Notes: a model not told the origin generated them from the sequence alone. A DNA stretch of 64,000 nucleotides from Serratia odorifera (GCF_900635445.1 NZ_LR134117.1:3596001-3660000); one strand, 5' to 3'; shown: positions 42,905 through 53,594, counted from the first letter of the stretch. Numbers and translations are program-made.

Positions 42905-43750
42905 TTACACGCCCAGCAGGCCAATCCAGTAACCAAAAATACCGATCACGAAGAAGCCCAGAATGATCCACAGCGCGTTGACCTTACGCCGCAACAGCCA
43001 CATACAGCCGAAGGTCAGCAACAGCGGGATCAGCCCCGGCATCAACTGGTCAAGGATGGTTTGCACCGTCGTAACCGTGGTATGGCCGGTCTGGTCGGTA
43101 ATTTTCGACACCACCAACGGGATGTTGACGTGGGTCCACTTGTTAACCAGCGCCCCCATGACAAACAGGCCGAGAATCGACGCCCCTTCCGTCAGTTTTT
43201 GCAGGAAGCCACCGCCCATATCGTTGACGATATCGGCCCCTTTGCGATAGCCATAGGCCACGCCATAGTAGCGCACCAGCAGACGCACCAGGTTAAACAG
43301 CACAAAGAACAGAATCGGCCCGAGCAGGCTGCCGGTCAAGGCGATGCCGGCACCCAGCGCGGCAAATACCGGGCGCATGGTGCCCCAGAAGATCGGGTCG
43401 CCCACGCCGGCCAGTGGCCCCATCAGGCCGACCTTGATGCCGTTGATCGCCGCATCGTCAATCGGCGCGCCGTTGGCACGTTGTTCTTCCATCGCCAGGG
43501 TGACGCCAAGGATTGGCGCGGCGACATAAGGGTGGGTATTGAAGAATTCCAGATGGCGCTTGATCGCCTGTTTGCGATCGTCGTTGTTTTCCGGATACAG
43601 GCGACGGATCGCCGGTACCATCGAAAAACAGAAACCCAGCGCCTGCATACGTTCGAAGTTCCAGGAACCCTGGAACAGGTTCGATCGCAGGAACACACCG
43701 CGGATATCCGCCGGCGTCAGTTTCTTTTGAGCAGCAGTTGTATCAACCAT
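42905..43750 (-). CDS. manZ: Mannose PTS permease component IID
   Basis: The 281-residue IID membrane subunit of the mannose/glucose/glucosamine PTS matches E. coli ManZ closely: RGVFLRSNLFQGSWNFERMQ near the start, VGLMGPLAGVGDPIFWGT in the middle. With ManY it forms the sugar channel, which is also a lambda DNA and bacteriocin entry route. The ATG at 43750 has AGGTGAG upstream; a GTG three codons earlier is possible. It is the last gene of the man operon. Confidence 0.96.
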   Translation of the reverse strand: MVDTTAAQKKLTPADIRGVFLRSNLFQGSWNFERMQALGFCFSMVPAIRRLYPENNDDRKQAIKRHLEFFNTHPYVAAPILGVTLAMEEQRANGAPIDDAAINGIKVGLMGPLAGVGDPIFWGTMRPVFAALGAGIALTGSLLGPILFFVLFNLVRLLVRYYGVAYGYRKGADIVNDMGGGFLQKLTEGASILGLFVMGALVNKWTHVNIPLVVSKITDQTGHTTVTTVQTILDQLMPGLIPLLLTFGCMWLLRRKVNALWIILGFFVIGIFGYWIGLLGV

Positions 43751-43765
43751 TTCTCTCACCTATTC

Positions 43766-44566
43766 CTAGTCCAGTTCGTTATCAAGATCGTTCGGCTGAG
43801 CAGGGCCACCCTGAACAACCTGCGGCTTGTTGTATTTCGGGCTGAGCTGGATGTACAGCACGGCCATGACGACGCCAATCACCCCCAATGCCACCAGGTT
43901 GAAGTTGGTGAAGGCGGCGGTAACGAAACCGGCATAGAAGAACGGCATCAGGTAACCGGCACGCATCATGTTGATGACCATCGCGTAACCGACCACCACG
44001 ATCATGCCGCCGGCGATGTTCAGACCGGTGGTGACCACTTCAGGAATGGAATTCAACAACGCGTGTACGCCGGCGGTACCCACCGAAACGGCAACGATAA
44101 CCGCTGGAATGGCAATACGCATCGCCTGCAACAGCAGGGCGGAAACGTGCAGCCAGGTGATGGCGCGCAGGCTGCCACGTTCGGCCGCGCTGTCTGCCGC
44201 GTGCTGGAAGGCCACGGTCAGGGTACGAACGATAATGGTCAGTACCTGACCGGCTGCGGCCAACGGTATGGCCAGTGCGATCCCGGCACCGACGCTTTGG
44301 CCGCCGGCCACCACCAGAATGGTGGAAATTATCGACGCCAGCGCGGCGTCTGGCGCAACGGCAGCACCGATATTCATCCAGCCGAGGGCGATCATTTCCA
44401 GCGTACCGCCGATAATGATGCCGGTCTTGATATCACCGAGGATAAAGCCGATCAGCGTACAGGCGACCAACGGGCGGTGGAACTGGAACTCGTCCAGAAC
44501 GGAACCCATCCCGGCAATACATGCGACGATAAATATCAGCACAATCTGAAGAGTGGTAATCTCCAT
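43766..44566 (-). CDS. manY: Mannose PTS permease component IIC
   Basis: The 266-residue membrane channel subunit matches E. coli ManY: GMGSVLDEFQFHRPLVACTL near the N-terminus and TLEMIALGWMNIGAAVAPDA. It takes up mannose, glucose and amino sugars with phosphorylation by ManX. It lies 55 bases after manX and 15 bases before manZ in one operon, and GGAGAAGTAC precedes its start. Confidence 0.96.
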   Translation of the reverse strand: MEITTLQIVLIFIVACIAGMGSVLDEFQFHRPLVACTLIGFILGDIKTGIIIGGTLEMIALGWMNIGAAVAPDAALASIISTILVVAGGQSVGAGIALAIPLAAAGQVLTIIVRTLTVAFQHAADSAAERGSLRAITWLHVSALLLQAMRIAIPAVIVAVSVGTAGVHALLNSIPEVVTTGLNIAGGMIVVVGYAMVINMMRAGYLMPFFYAGFVTAAFTNFNLVALGVIGVVMAVLYIQLSPKYNKPQVVQGGPAQPNDLDNELD

Positions 44567-44621
44567 TGTACTTCTCCTATGACCAAGAGCTCTGAGTAAG
44601 AATAATTATTGGCAATCGCCA

Positions 44622-45590
44622 TTAATTAAGTTTGTTTATCAGGTCCATCATTTTTAAACGGCTGTCGGACGAGACTTTGCGAACTTCCAATTCGATACCG
44701 CGATCGTTTAATTTCTTAAACGCTTCGATGTCTTTTTCATCAACGGAAACCGCGTTATTGACCTGGGTTTTACCCTGTCGGAACGCCATGCCGCCGATAT
44801 TCACCGAGGTGATATCCACGCCGGCTTCCACCAGACGCCAGACATCGGTTGGATTGGTAAACAGCAGCATGACGCGGTCATTGGCATACTTGGGGTTGTT
44901 CCACACGCGAATCGCCTTGGCGACGTCAACCACGTGGGCTGTAACACCCGGTGGCGCAACCTGTGTCAACAGAGTCTTACGCAGGTTATCGGCTGCAACT
45001 TCGTCACTGATGACGATGATGCGGCTGACGTTGGTTTCCTTGGTCCAGCGAGTGGCGACCTGGCCATGAATCAGGCGGTCATCGATACGCGCCAGGCCGA
45101 TCTTCATGTGATCGTCTGGGCCAAGGGGCGCCTGTGGCGCTGCGCCAGCCGGCGCTGGGGCACTTTTGGCCGCGGGCTTGACGGGTTCTTCGTCGGGTTT
45201 GTTCAGCGCTCTGACGCCTTCGCGGCCGGTTTCCAGCGCCAGTGCGACCAGCTCGGCAAAACCGGGGTCATCATCACGTGCCATGAAAGTCTCAACCAGC
45301 ATTGGAATGTTGACGCCGGTGATCACTTCATAATCCGCCTTGTCGAGCGCCAGGCGACTTGCCGCATTGAACGGGCTGCCACCCCAGGTATCGACCAGGA
45401 ACAGGACGCCGCCGCTGGTGTCTAATTCACTGATTTTTAATTTATATTTCTCAATTAATGTTTCGGCGTTTTCTCCGGGAACGAAATCGATAAAGGCGAC
45501 GTTATCCTGTTCGCCCAATAGCATTTCCGCGGTTTTCAGCAGCTGTTCCGCCGCGCTCCCGTGTGTGCCGATGATAATAGCTATTGCCAC
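44622..45590 (-). CDS. manX: Mannose PTS EIIAB component
   Basis: The 322-residue cytoplasmic protein joins a IIA domain (phosphorylated His10 in IIGTHGSAAEQ) and a IIB domain (His in RIDDRLIHGQVATRW) through an Ala/Pro-rich hinge near residues 135-155. It passes phosphate from HPr to sugar. It is the first gene of manXYZ and starts behind GAGGTAGCGAG. The upstream spacer holds a CRP-like site. Confidence 0.96.
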   Translation of the reverse strand: MAIAIIIGTHGSAAEQLLKTAEMLLGEQDNVAFIDFVPGENAETLIEKYKLKISELDTSGGVLFLVDTWGGSPFNAASRLALDKADYEVITGVNIPMLVETFMARDDDPGFAELVALALETGREGVRALNKPDEEPVKPAAKSAPAPAGAAPQAPLGPDDHMKIGLARIDDRLIHGQVATRWTKETNVSRIIVISDEVAADNLRKTLLTQVAPPGVTAHVVDVAKAIRVWNNPKYANDRVMLLFTNPTDVWRLVEAGVDITSVNIGGMAFRQGKTQVNNAVSVDEKDIEAFKKLNDRGIELEVRKVSSDSRLKMMDLINKLN

Positions 45591-45786
45591 TCGCTACCTC
45601 CTCATTAAACCTCTGACACGGAATGTGTCATTGTTTGCCACCTTCCTGGCAGTCACCCTCGATGTTCAGATCCATTATGGTAGAAATTAACCAACGCACC
45701 CGGAACCTTTGTCACGCAGTATCAAAAGCCTGGATGCGGCAATGCACGTTTTCGCCATTTATTTTAGTGAGTGAAAAAATAAATTA

Positions 45787-45802
45787 TGTGACGTCGCTCA
45801 GC
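45787..45802 (-). promoter_or_regulatory. CRP-like site in the manX-yoaE spacer
   Basis: TGTGA-CGTCGC-TCAGC keeps the full left half and three of five bases of the right half of the CRP site TGTGA-N6-TCACA. It lies about 200 bases upstream of manX. man operons of enteric bacteria are CRP activated. Which of the two divergent genes it serves is not certain. Confidence 0.4.
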
Positions 45803-45890
45803 TATTACGCGTTAAACGTTCACTCAATACGCGTTTGAGGAATTAAACAGCAACCGTATGACAGCGCGACGTGCTGGTAAAAAAAGCGCG

Positions 45891-45918
45891 TTGACGGTAA
45901 TAAAATTCCTGATAAAGT
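45891..45918 (+). promoter_or_regulatory. Candidate sigma-70 promoter of yoaE
   Basis: TTGACG (45891-45896) and TAAAGT (45913-45918) are 16 bases apart. If used, transcription would start near 45925 and give a leader of about 235 bases before yoaE. Confidence 0.45.
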
Positions 45919-45964
45919 AATTTCTTCTTTTATAACCAAGGAGTGAAGGGCCTCAGCCCACCCT

Positions 45965-46159
45965 ATGGACTGTCACCGAAGTTACTGTTTTCCACGGCTT
46001 TACCCGCCACCGGTTGGCGTTAATGCTTTCTCGCGGCCGCTCGGCCATCTCCCGGTAGTACCATCCCGATCTCTTGCTGTGTTTGTTATCTCACGCCCTG
46101 CGTGCGATGCGTTGCGCCTGCGTGCGGCTCAGCGAACCTGTCTTTTTTCCGGAGTCTGA
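45965..46159 (+). other. Candidate leader ORF before yoaE
   Basis: A 64-codon frame begins at ATG 45965 and stops two bases before the yoaE start. Its first half is rich in Pro, Tyr and Cys (CFPRLYPPPVG). AAGGAG lies 21 bases upstream, too far for a standard ribosome-binding site. It could be a regulatory leader peptide or simply an open frame in a GC-rich leader. Confidence 0.25.
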
Positions 46160-46161
46160 TA

Positions 46162-47709
46162 ATGGAATTTTTAATGGACCCCTCAATCTGGGCTGGGTTA
46201 CTGACGTTAGTCGTTTTGGAAATCGTGTTGGGCATCGACAACCTGGTGTTTATCGCCATCCTGGCCGATAAACTGCCGCCGAAGCAGCGTGACAAAGCGC
46301 GCATTCTCGGTCTGTCGCTGGCGCTGATCATGCGCCTGGGCCTGTTGTCAGTGATCTCGTGGATGGTGACGCTGACCACGCCGCTGTTCAGCGTGGGGGA
46401 ATTCAGTTTTTCGGGACGCGACCTGATCTTGCTGTTTGGTGGCGTGTTCCTGCTGTTCAAGGCCACCATGGAGCTGCATGAACGCCTGGAAGGGCAAACC
46501 CACCAGGATGGCGGCAACCGCGGCTATGCCAAGTTCTGGGCGGTAGTGGTGCAGATTGTCATCCTTGATGCGGTGTTCTCGCTTGACGCGGTGATTACCG
46601 CCGTTGGCATGGTGAACGATCTGCCGGTAATGATGACGGCGGTCGTGATTGCCATGCTGGTAATGCTGCTGGCATCCAAGCCGCTAACCAACTTCGTCAA
46701 TGCCCACCCGACCATTGTGGTGCTGTGCCTGAGCTTCCTGCTGATGATCGGCCTGAGCCTGATTGCCGAAGGATTTGGTCTGCACATTCCTAAAGGTTAC
46801 CTGTATGCGGCGATTGGCTTCTCGATCCTGATCGAGCTGTTTAACCAGATTGCACGACGCAATTTTATCAAGCACCAGGCGCGACGTCCGATGCGTGAAC
46901 GTACTGCAGAGGCGATCATGCGCCTGATGGGCCAGCAGCGTGCGCAGCAACAGACGGCGGAAGATGCGCCGCAACCGGTGGATGAAACCTTTGCCGAGGA
47001 AGAGCGCTATATGATCAGCGGCGTATTGACGCTGGCATCGCGTTCGATTCGCAGCGTGATGACGCCGCGTACCGAGATCTCGTGGGTCGATTGCGATCGC
47101 TCGTTAGAGGAGGTGCGCGCCCAGTTGCTGGACACGCCGCACAGCCTGTTCCCGGTTTGCCGTGACGAGCTGGATGAAATCGTTGGCGTAGTGCGCGCCA
47201 AAGACCTGTTGATCGCGCTGGAGCAGGGCGAGGACATCGCCGAGTTTGCTGCGCGCACGCCGCCGATCGTGGTGCCGGACACCATGGACGTGATCAATCT
47301 GCTGTCGGTGCTGCGCCGGGCCAAAGGTCGTCTGGTGGTGGTGTCCAACGAGTTCGGCGTGGTCCAGGGGCTGGTTACGCCACTGGATGTGCTGGAAGCG
47401 ATTGCCGGTGAATTCCCCGACGAAGATGAAACGCCAGATATCGTGGCGGAGGGCGACAGCTGGTTGGTGCAGGGCGGCGCCGACGTACACTCGCTGGAGC
47501 AGGCGCTGAACTGTGACGATCTGGTGAGCCCAACGGCGGACTACGCCTCGCTGGCGGGATTCCTGCTGGCCCATTACGGCCAGATGCCACCGGTGGGTGC
47601 CGTGGTGGAACTCAATCATCTGCGTTTTGAAATTCTCGAAGCGACGGATTATCGCATCGAACTGGTGCGCATCAGTAAAGTCCCCACCTCCTTCGAACAA
47701 CAACAGTAA
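46162..47709 (+). CDS. yoaE: TerC/CBS/CorC-domain membrane protein YoaE
   Basis: The 515-residue protein has an N-terminal TerC-type membrane domain of about seven helices (VVLEIVLGIDNLVFIAILADKL near residue 17, shown in part as EIVLGIDNLVF). It is followed by a CBS pair (SVMTPRTEISWVD onward, residues ~310-420) and a C-terminal CorC/HlyC transporter-associated domain. TerC proteins act in metal export or metallation of secreted enzymes; CorC domains sit on Mg/Co efflux proteins. YoaE itself is uncharacterised. It is divergent from manXYZ, as in E. coli. Confidence 0.93.
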   Translation: MEFLMDPSIWAGLLTLVVLEIVLGIDNLVFIAILADKLPPKQRDKARILGLSLALIMRLGLLSVISWMVTLTTPLFSVGEFSFSGRDLILLFGGVFLLFKATMELHERLEGQTHQDGGNRGYAKFWAVVVQIVILDAVFSLDAVITAVGMVNDLPVMMTAVVIAMLVMLLASKPLTNFVNAHPTIVVLCLSFLLMIGLSLIAEGFGLHIPKGYLYAAIGFSILIELFNQIARRNFIKHQARRPMRERTAEAIMRLMGQQRAQQQTAEDAPQPVDETFAEEERYMISGVLTLASRSIRSVMTPRTEISWVDCDRSLEEVRAQLLDTPHSLFPVCRDELDEIVGVVRAKDLLIALEQGEDIAEFAARTPPIVVPDTMDVINLLSVLRRAKGRLVVVSNEFGVVQGLVTPLDVLEAIAGEFPDEDETPDIVAEGDSWLVQGGADVHSLEQALNCDDLVSPTADYASLAGFLLAHYGQMPPVGAVVELNHLRFEILEATDYRIELVRISKVPTSFEQQQ

Positions 47710-47725
47710 CGCCACAGCCGGGGGC

Positions 47726-49341
47726 TCATGCCTCCGGCTTATTACTCCTTTTCTGTCGTTCCTCCCGCTGATGCAATACTCGCTGACGTGTCTCATAACG
47801 CGCTAACCATAGCGGAAAAACGTTTATCGGCATTGGTTTGGCAAAGTAATACCCCTGCATGGCGTTCACCTGGCGCGAGCACAGATAGGCCGCCTGTTCG
47901 GCGCTTTCTACCCCTTCGGCCACCAGTTTCAGCTTCAGACGATGCGCCAGCGTAATTATCGTATCAGTCACGGTGGCGTTAATCGCATCGGTGCCAAATG
48001 GCGGCGGTGAAACCGCGATCGATTTTCAGCACATCGGGACTGAGGGTTTTCAGATAACTCAACGAGCTGTGCCCGGTGCCGAAATCATCGATCGCCAGCA
48101 TGATGCCCAAGGCTTTCAACGCCTTGATCTGATCGTCTTGAATGTCAGACAGCGCCGAGCGCTCCGTGAGTTCGAGCATCAGGGAAGGCATTGGATTGGC
48201 CGGCAGCCATATGCGCCGGATATCATCAATAATGCATTGCGAATTGAAATGCTCGGCGGCGACGTTAATGCTGATGTAAAACGAGGGACGCGGCGGGAAC
48301 AGCCGCAGGTTATCGACCACCGTGGTCATTAAAAATCGGGTCAGCGTAACGATCAGACCATGCTGTTCCGCCAGCGGAATAAACACGTCCGGCGATACCC
48401 AGCCTTGCCGTTTGTTCTTCCAGCGCAGCAGGGTTTCAATACCCCACGCAGCGCCCGGTTTCCCCGTTGATGATCGGCTGGCAATACACGCGGAATTCGC
48501 GATGGGTGATGGCATGGCTGATGTGATACGCCAGGCTCATGCGGTTGGCGGTCATCAGATACACGACATAGGCGGCCAACAGGCTTATCAGCAATGCCAA
48601 CGGCACGTGGCCCGGTAGGGCGGCTAATGCCAGCGAAGCGCTGTCAGGGCTATACAGCGAAATGGAGTACGGATAGCGGCCTGAGGTGGCGGTATAGCGC
48701 AGGTCCTGGGTCAGCGTTTCGCTACGCAAGATTTCGCGGTCGCCGTAGCCCAGACTGTTGCCATTGACGTTCAGCACCACCCGTTGGGCATAAGGCGTCT
48801 GTGGCTCCAGCAGGAAACTGGCCAGCATTTCGATATTGTAGACGTACAATACGCCGCTGACCTGGCTGTCAGGCTGCGGCAACCACAGTACCAGCGACGG
48901 CAGTCCGCGCGAAACGGCGATCGAAGGGCGTAAAGCCAGTTGCGGGCCGGCATGGGCATCAATATGCGGGAAAATGGCGCTGAACTGGTAATTGCGTTGG
49001 CCAAACAGGCTGGAACAGTAGATATTGCCGTTTTGCACCAGCAGCAATGAGCGCAACGCCTGGTTTTGCGCCATGCGATAACGTAGCGTGGGGATCGATT
49101 TTTCACAGGTCTGGCCAATCAGCGGCATAATACGCAGCGCCTGTTGCGTTGCGGGGTTCAGCAGGTTATCCAGTTTGTTGACAATGCGGGCGGCAAAGAC
49201 CTGTTGATCACGCTCGATGCTTTTAACCTGTTGATAATAGCGAATGCACAGCGACACCATCAGCACCGCCAACCCAACCGCACCGGCGAGCAGCCAGCGG
49301 TAATGGCGATATTTCGTGACGGCAAGTTGGGACATCAACAT
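47726..49341 (-). CDS. pdeD: CSS-motif c-di-GMP phosphodiesterase, PdeD-like (two apparent frameshifts)
   Basis: The membrane protein has an N-terminal helix, a periplasmic CSS-motif domain (IYCSSLFG near residue 110), a second helix and a cytoplasmic EAL domain. The substrate loop motif IDDFGTGHSSL is intact, and the EAL signature reads ETL in GIETLLRW after correction. Extra bases in CCCC 48442-48445 and AAA 47996-47998 (plus strand) break the frame. Repair gives one protein of about 537 residues. CSS-EAL proteins are periplasm redox-controlled c-di-GMP hydrolases. Its position next to yoaE and sdaA matches E. coli pdeD (yoaD). Confidence 0.85.
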
Positions 49342-49583
49342 CGGCTAAATCCTTGTTCGCTAAGCCAGCCCGATGCCACCATCAGACTCTATTCCCCTTA
49401 ATGATTCTTGGCTAATTCTAGCCTGTCACGGGTCAACAATTGATGATAACGCAATAATATATTTCAGTTTACCGGAACAGAAGGGTATTTCTGCGGTTTA
49501 ATGACGGATAAAGCGCGGCCAAAACGGTTAGGTGATAAGTGACGGTGTCACTAATGCGTGGGTTATTTTATTGATTTTGAAAT

Positions 49584-49609
49584 AAAAAACCCCGCCGTGT
49601 GGCGGGGTT
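49584..49609 (-). terminator. Terminator of sdaA
   Basis: On the minus strand AACCCCGCC and GGCGGGGTT form a 9-bp stem around a 4-base loop, followed by a T-run (A6 at 49584-49589 on the plus strand). It starts six bases beyond the sdaA stop. Confidence 0.88.
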
Positions 49610-49614
49610 GAGGA

Positions 49615-50977
49615 TCAGTCGCACTGTACCTTGATGGCCAGTCCGCCGCGCGAGGTTTCGCGGTATTTGGCATTCATGTCCTTGCCGGTTTCGTACATGG
49701 TCTCAATGACCTTATCCAGCGATACGCGTGGTTCACTGGTGCGGCGCAGCGCCATACGAGCGGAGTTGATCGCCTTGACCGAAGCAATGGCGTTGCGTTC
49801 GATGCACGGCACCTGAACCTGGCCAGCGACCGGATCGCAGGTCAGACCCAGATTGTGTTCCATGCCGATTTCCGCCGCCACGCATACCTGTTCCGGGCTG
49901 CCACCCAGCAGCTCCGCCAGACCGGCTGCCGCCATTGAACAGGCCACGCCGACTTCGCCCTGACAGCCGACTTCCGCGCCGGAAATCGACGCGTTCATCT
50001 TGTACAGTGTGCCGATGGCACCTGACGCCAGGAAGTAACGAATGTAGATATCCGGGCTGACCGATTCGATAAAGTGATCGTAATAGGCCAGCACTGCCGG
50101 CACGATGCCGCAGGCGCCATTGGTTGGTGCGGTGACCACGCGGCCACCGGCGGCGTTTTCTTCGTTGACCGCCAGCGCGAACATGTTCACCCAGTCAATC
50201 ACGTTCATCGGATCGCTGGACAGCTTGTCGGAAGACACCAGCATGCGTCGCAGCGCGGAAGCACGGCGTGGTACGCGCAACGGACCCGGCAGTACGCCTT
50301 CGGTATTCAGACCCCGATCGATACAGGCGCGCATGGTCTGCCAGATATCGCCAAAATAGGTATCGATCTCTTGTTTGCTATGCAATGCCAGTTCATTTTG
50401 CATCACCATACCGGACAATGACATGCCGGTGTCACGGCAGTGATCGAGCATTTCGCGGCGGAATGGAATGGATACGGTACGGTGACTTCGTTGGCGTCAG
50501 CCTTGCCGAAGTGTTCTTCGTCGACGATAAAGCCACCGCCGATCGAGTAATAGGTTTTGCTGTACACCGGCTTTTCACCGGCATAGGCGTGAATTTGCAT
50601 GCCGTTTCATGCAGTGGCAGGTTGTCGCTGCGAAACACCATGCCGCCGTCACGCGGGAAATCGACCTCATGCATGCCGCTGGCCAGCATCAGGCGTTGAC
50701 GTTGTTCTACATCGCGAATAAATCCGGGAATGCTGTCGATATCCACGGTATCCGGCATATTGCCGGCCAGGCCGAGGATAATGGCGATATCGGTATGGTG
50801 GCCCTTACCGGTTAATGAGAGTGAGCCGTAAACGTCTACGGCAACACGCGTGATAGAAGGCATCAGGCCTTTATTTACCAGATCGTCGACAAACTGTTTG
50901 CCGGCTTTCATCGGTCCAACCGTATGAGAGCTGGACGGGCCGATGCCGATCTTAAACATGTCGAAAACGCTAATCAC
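49615..50977 (-). CDS. sdaA: L-serine deaminase, Fe-S type (two apparent frameshifts)
   Basis: L-serine dehydratase turns L-serine into pyruvate and ammonia with a [4Fe-4S] cluster. The N-terminal beta domain (MISVFDMFKIGIGPSSSHTVGPM, in part GPSSSHTVGP) and alpha domain (APTNGACGIVPAVLAYY, GCQGEVGVACSMAAAGL) match E. coli SdaA closely. Two bases seem to be missing. One is in TTT 50605-50607 on the plus strand (LHENGMQIHAY expected), the other near 50451-50455 (HSAAEMLDHCRDTG expected). Restoring them gives about 454 residues. These are deletions, unlike the insertions in the ast region. Confidence 0.9.
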
Positions 50978-51349
50978 GCTAAAACTCCTTAAAGAGGCAT
51001 GTTGTTATGGCTGCGGCGGTTAAAAACCACGCAGGGAACAGCGATATTGTAAAAGGGCCGTACGGGTTCGGTTGCCTTTTTCGCATGAAATAAAATAATC
51101 CTTGGTGTTACTTTTTTTTGCTACCAATTGCCGTTGGCGCTGACCCTGTTTTTACAGTGGTTTATACCAGGCAAGCGTATTTTACAGTTATTTCGTAAGG
51201 TTGAAGAGCGGGTTTACAGTTTTTTTAAAAGCCCGATAGCGTGGAAGGTAGTCGAAAAAGCAAACTGATGAAGTGATGGCGATCGCTTTACCGTCGAAAG
51301 TCGCAAAATACCCCCGACAGGATGTGACCGCGGTCACTGGTTGGTGGCG
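50978..51349. other. Spacer between sdaA and nudL
   Basis: These 370 bases upstream of sdaA contain no open frame of note. The part near sdaA is AT-rich and should hold its promoter; no specific binding site was recognised. nudL ends at the left edge. Confidence 0.5.
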
Positions 51350-51927
51350 TCAGAGGCTCACCTGTTGCGCCAGACGGCGGATGATGGCGGCGGTGAGGCC
51401 CCAGACAAACTGGCTCTGATACCAGGACAGATAGACCCGATGCGCATGTCCGGCGCGGTGAATATCCAGCGGGTAGTAGCGCGACAGCGTCAATGCTTCA
51501 TGTAACGGCATTTCGAACACGTCTGCCACTTCGTCTTCATTGCATGGAACTGCACATCCGGCGCGATCAGGCCAACGATCGGCGTGACCTGGAAGCCGGT
51601 GCTGCTGTCGAGCGGAGCCATCTGGCCAAGTACGGTGACCGCCGCCGGCGGGATGGCAACTTCTTCTTGCGCCTCGCGCAGCGCGGTGAAGGTGGCTGAA
51701 GCGTCGCTGGCATCGGTTTTACCACCGGGAAAGGCCACCTGGCCGGCATGTTTGCGCAACGTATCGGCACGGCGCGTTAACAGCAGCGTCGGCTCTGGCC
51801 GACAGATAATCGGAACTAATACCGCCGCTGGCCGCACGTTATGTGAGATCCGCGATGCCTGTGGCAACTGCAATTGGAAGCGGCTGATAAAGTCAGCCAG
51901 CGAGGCCGGGTAGGTCGGTTGGCTCAC
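51350..51927 (-). CDS. nudL: Nudix hydrolase NudL (one apparent frameshift)
   Basis: The CoA-pyrophosphatase-like Nudix protein carries the Nudix box with GGKTDASDASATFTALREAQEEVAI (core REAQEEV). The first 130 residues read directly. A base is missing near 51541-51543; adding it gives NEDEVADVFEMPLHEAL and continues to a TGA at 51350, for a total of 192 residues, the same as E. coli NudL. It starts inside pabB's end (ATGA overlap), so it is translated from the pabB transcript. Confidence 0.88.
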
Positions 51928-53297
51928 GAAACGGTAAACTCCCCCAGTTGTGGCAAGATACGCCCCAGCTTATCAAAGGTTTCCTGATATTCCGCCTGTT
52001 CCTGGCTGTCTGCGACGATGCCGCCGCCGGCCGAACAATACAGGCGACCCTGTTCGGCGATCAGTGTGCGGATGGTGATGTTGGTATCCATGGTGCCGCA
52101 GGCGCTGAGATAGCCGATGCTGCCGCAGTAGGCATTACGTCGCTGCGGTTCAAGTTCTTCAATAATCTGCATCGCCCGCACCTTGGGAGCGCCGGTGATC
52201 GAACCGCCGGGGAAACAGGCACGTAGCAGCGCGCTGGCCGGCGTCGTGCTGGGCAGCGTTGCGGTCACGGTACTGACCAGATGATGCACTGCCGGAAAGG
52301 GTTCGACCACGAACAGTTCCGGCACCCGTACGCTGCCGGGGTGAGCCACGCGGCCGATATCGTTACGCAGCAAATCGACGATCATCAGGTTTTCGGCTCG
52401 ATCTTTCGCCGAGGTTGACAGCCGTTGTGCCTGAGCTGCGTCCTGTTCGGCATCGGCCAGTCGCGGCAGCGTGCCTTTGATCGGCCGGGTTTGAATCTGT
52501 TGATTTTCCAACCAGAGGAAACGCTCGGGTGAAACGCTCAATACCGCGTTGTCCGGCAGCCGCAGGAAGGCGGAAAATGGCGCGCGATTGCTGGCGCTCA
52601 GTTGCAGGAACGCTTGCCATTCATCACCTTGATACGAAGCCGAAAAGCGCTGAGCCAAATTGATTTGATAGCAATCCCCGCTGCGCAGGTAATGCTGGAT
52701 CTGGCGAAACTTTTCACCGTACTGCGCCCGGGTCATGTTGGCTTGCCAGTGACTGGTCAGGGTAAATGGTCTGGCTGCCGGCGATGATTGCTGCGTTAGC
52801 CACTGCCAGCGCTGCTCTACATCATCATGGCTCAGTAAGGTCAAGGTTTGCAGATGGTGGTCGGCAATCAGCGCCCAGTCATAAATTCCTACCGCCATGT
52901 CCGGCAGGGCGATATCGGCCTGCGCCACCTGCGGCAGGGTCTCCACCCGGCGACCCAGATCGTAGCCAAACAGGCCCAGCGCGCCGCCTTGAAACGGCAG
53001 ATCGGCTCGCGCCGTGGGGGCAAACGTCAGCGCGGCCAGTTGCCGTTGCAGTAAGGTAAAGGGATCGCCCGGCGACTCAACGACGCTGGAACCTGCGATA
53101 ATTTGCGTACGTTCGCCGCGGGTGGTCAGCGTGACGCGTGGATCGGCGACCAAAATATCGAATCGATTGTGCGAATGCTCGGCGAACCCCGAATGCAGCA
53201 GCATGGCCCAGGGTTGAGACGCCAGCGGAGCAAACTGCTCCAGCACGGCGTGGCGATGGTACGGCAACGATTTGAGGTTTGGTACGGATTGAGTCAT
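51924..53297 (-). CDS. pabB: Aminodeoxychorismate synthase component I
   Basis: The 457-residue protein makes 4-amino-4-deoxychorismate from chorismate with ammonia from PabA, the first step to p-aminobenzoate and folate. The N-terminal LPFQGGALGLFGYDLGRR segment and chorismate-binding core are present, with the PIKGT lysine motif (TRPIKGTLPR near residue 275), NLMIVDLLRNDIGRV and FPGGSITGAPK. The start at 53297 gives the family length. It heads a pabB-nudL operon. Confidence 0.95.
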   Translation of the reverse strand: MTQSVPNLKSLPYHRHAVLEQFAPLASQPWAMLLHSGFAEHSHNRFDILVADPRVTLTTRGERTQIIAGSSVVESPGDPFTLLQRQLAALTFAPTARADLPFQGGALGLFGYDLGRRVETLPQVAQADIALPDMAVGIYDWALIADHHLQTLTLLSHDDVEQRWQWLTQQSSPAARPFTLTSHWQANMTRAQYGEKFRQIQHYLRSGDCYQINLAQRFSASYQGDEWQAFLQLSASNRAPFSAFLRLPDNAVLSVSPERFLWLENQQIQTRPIKGTLPRLADAEQDAAQAQRLSTSAKDRAENLMIVDLLRNDIGRVAHPGSVRVPELFVVEPFPAVHHLVSTVTATLPSTTPASALLRACFPGGSITGAPKVRAMQIIEELEPQRRNAYCGSIGYLSACGTMDTNITIRTLIAEQGRLYCSAGGGIVADSQEQAEYQETFDKLGRILPQLGEFTVS

Positions 53298-53594
53298 GGA
53301 TTGCAATAAACCTGGCTTACGGGGCGGCTGTTCCTGAGGGATATTCTGCCATATTCCGTGCGGCGGCGCATGCGAACTCGCTTCATGTGGCAAGTCAATA
53401 ATAAGCGAGCTAAGCATTTTTTGCGACGTTCGTTGCATACAAACATGCAAAAATTAGTTTTCTTTTACGCAACCTTGTTAAACGCGATCGTCGTGGGCTT
53501 TCGGCCGTCATTATTCCGGCGTTTCGCTGGTTAGCAACATGCGCCATTTTTTTAAACATTCTTTTCCTGGCGACAGGTAAGGAAAACGTAGATT

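Noticed and set aside
42656..44599. Plus-strand open frame of 647 codons opposite yobD, manZ and manY
   Set aside because: It is a frame shadow of conserved minus-strand genes, with low-complexity His/Gln/Arg composition and no start signals.
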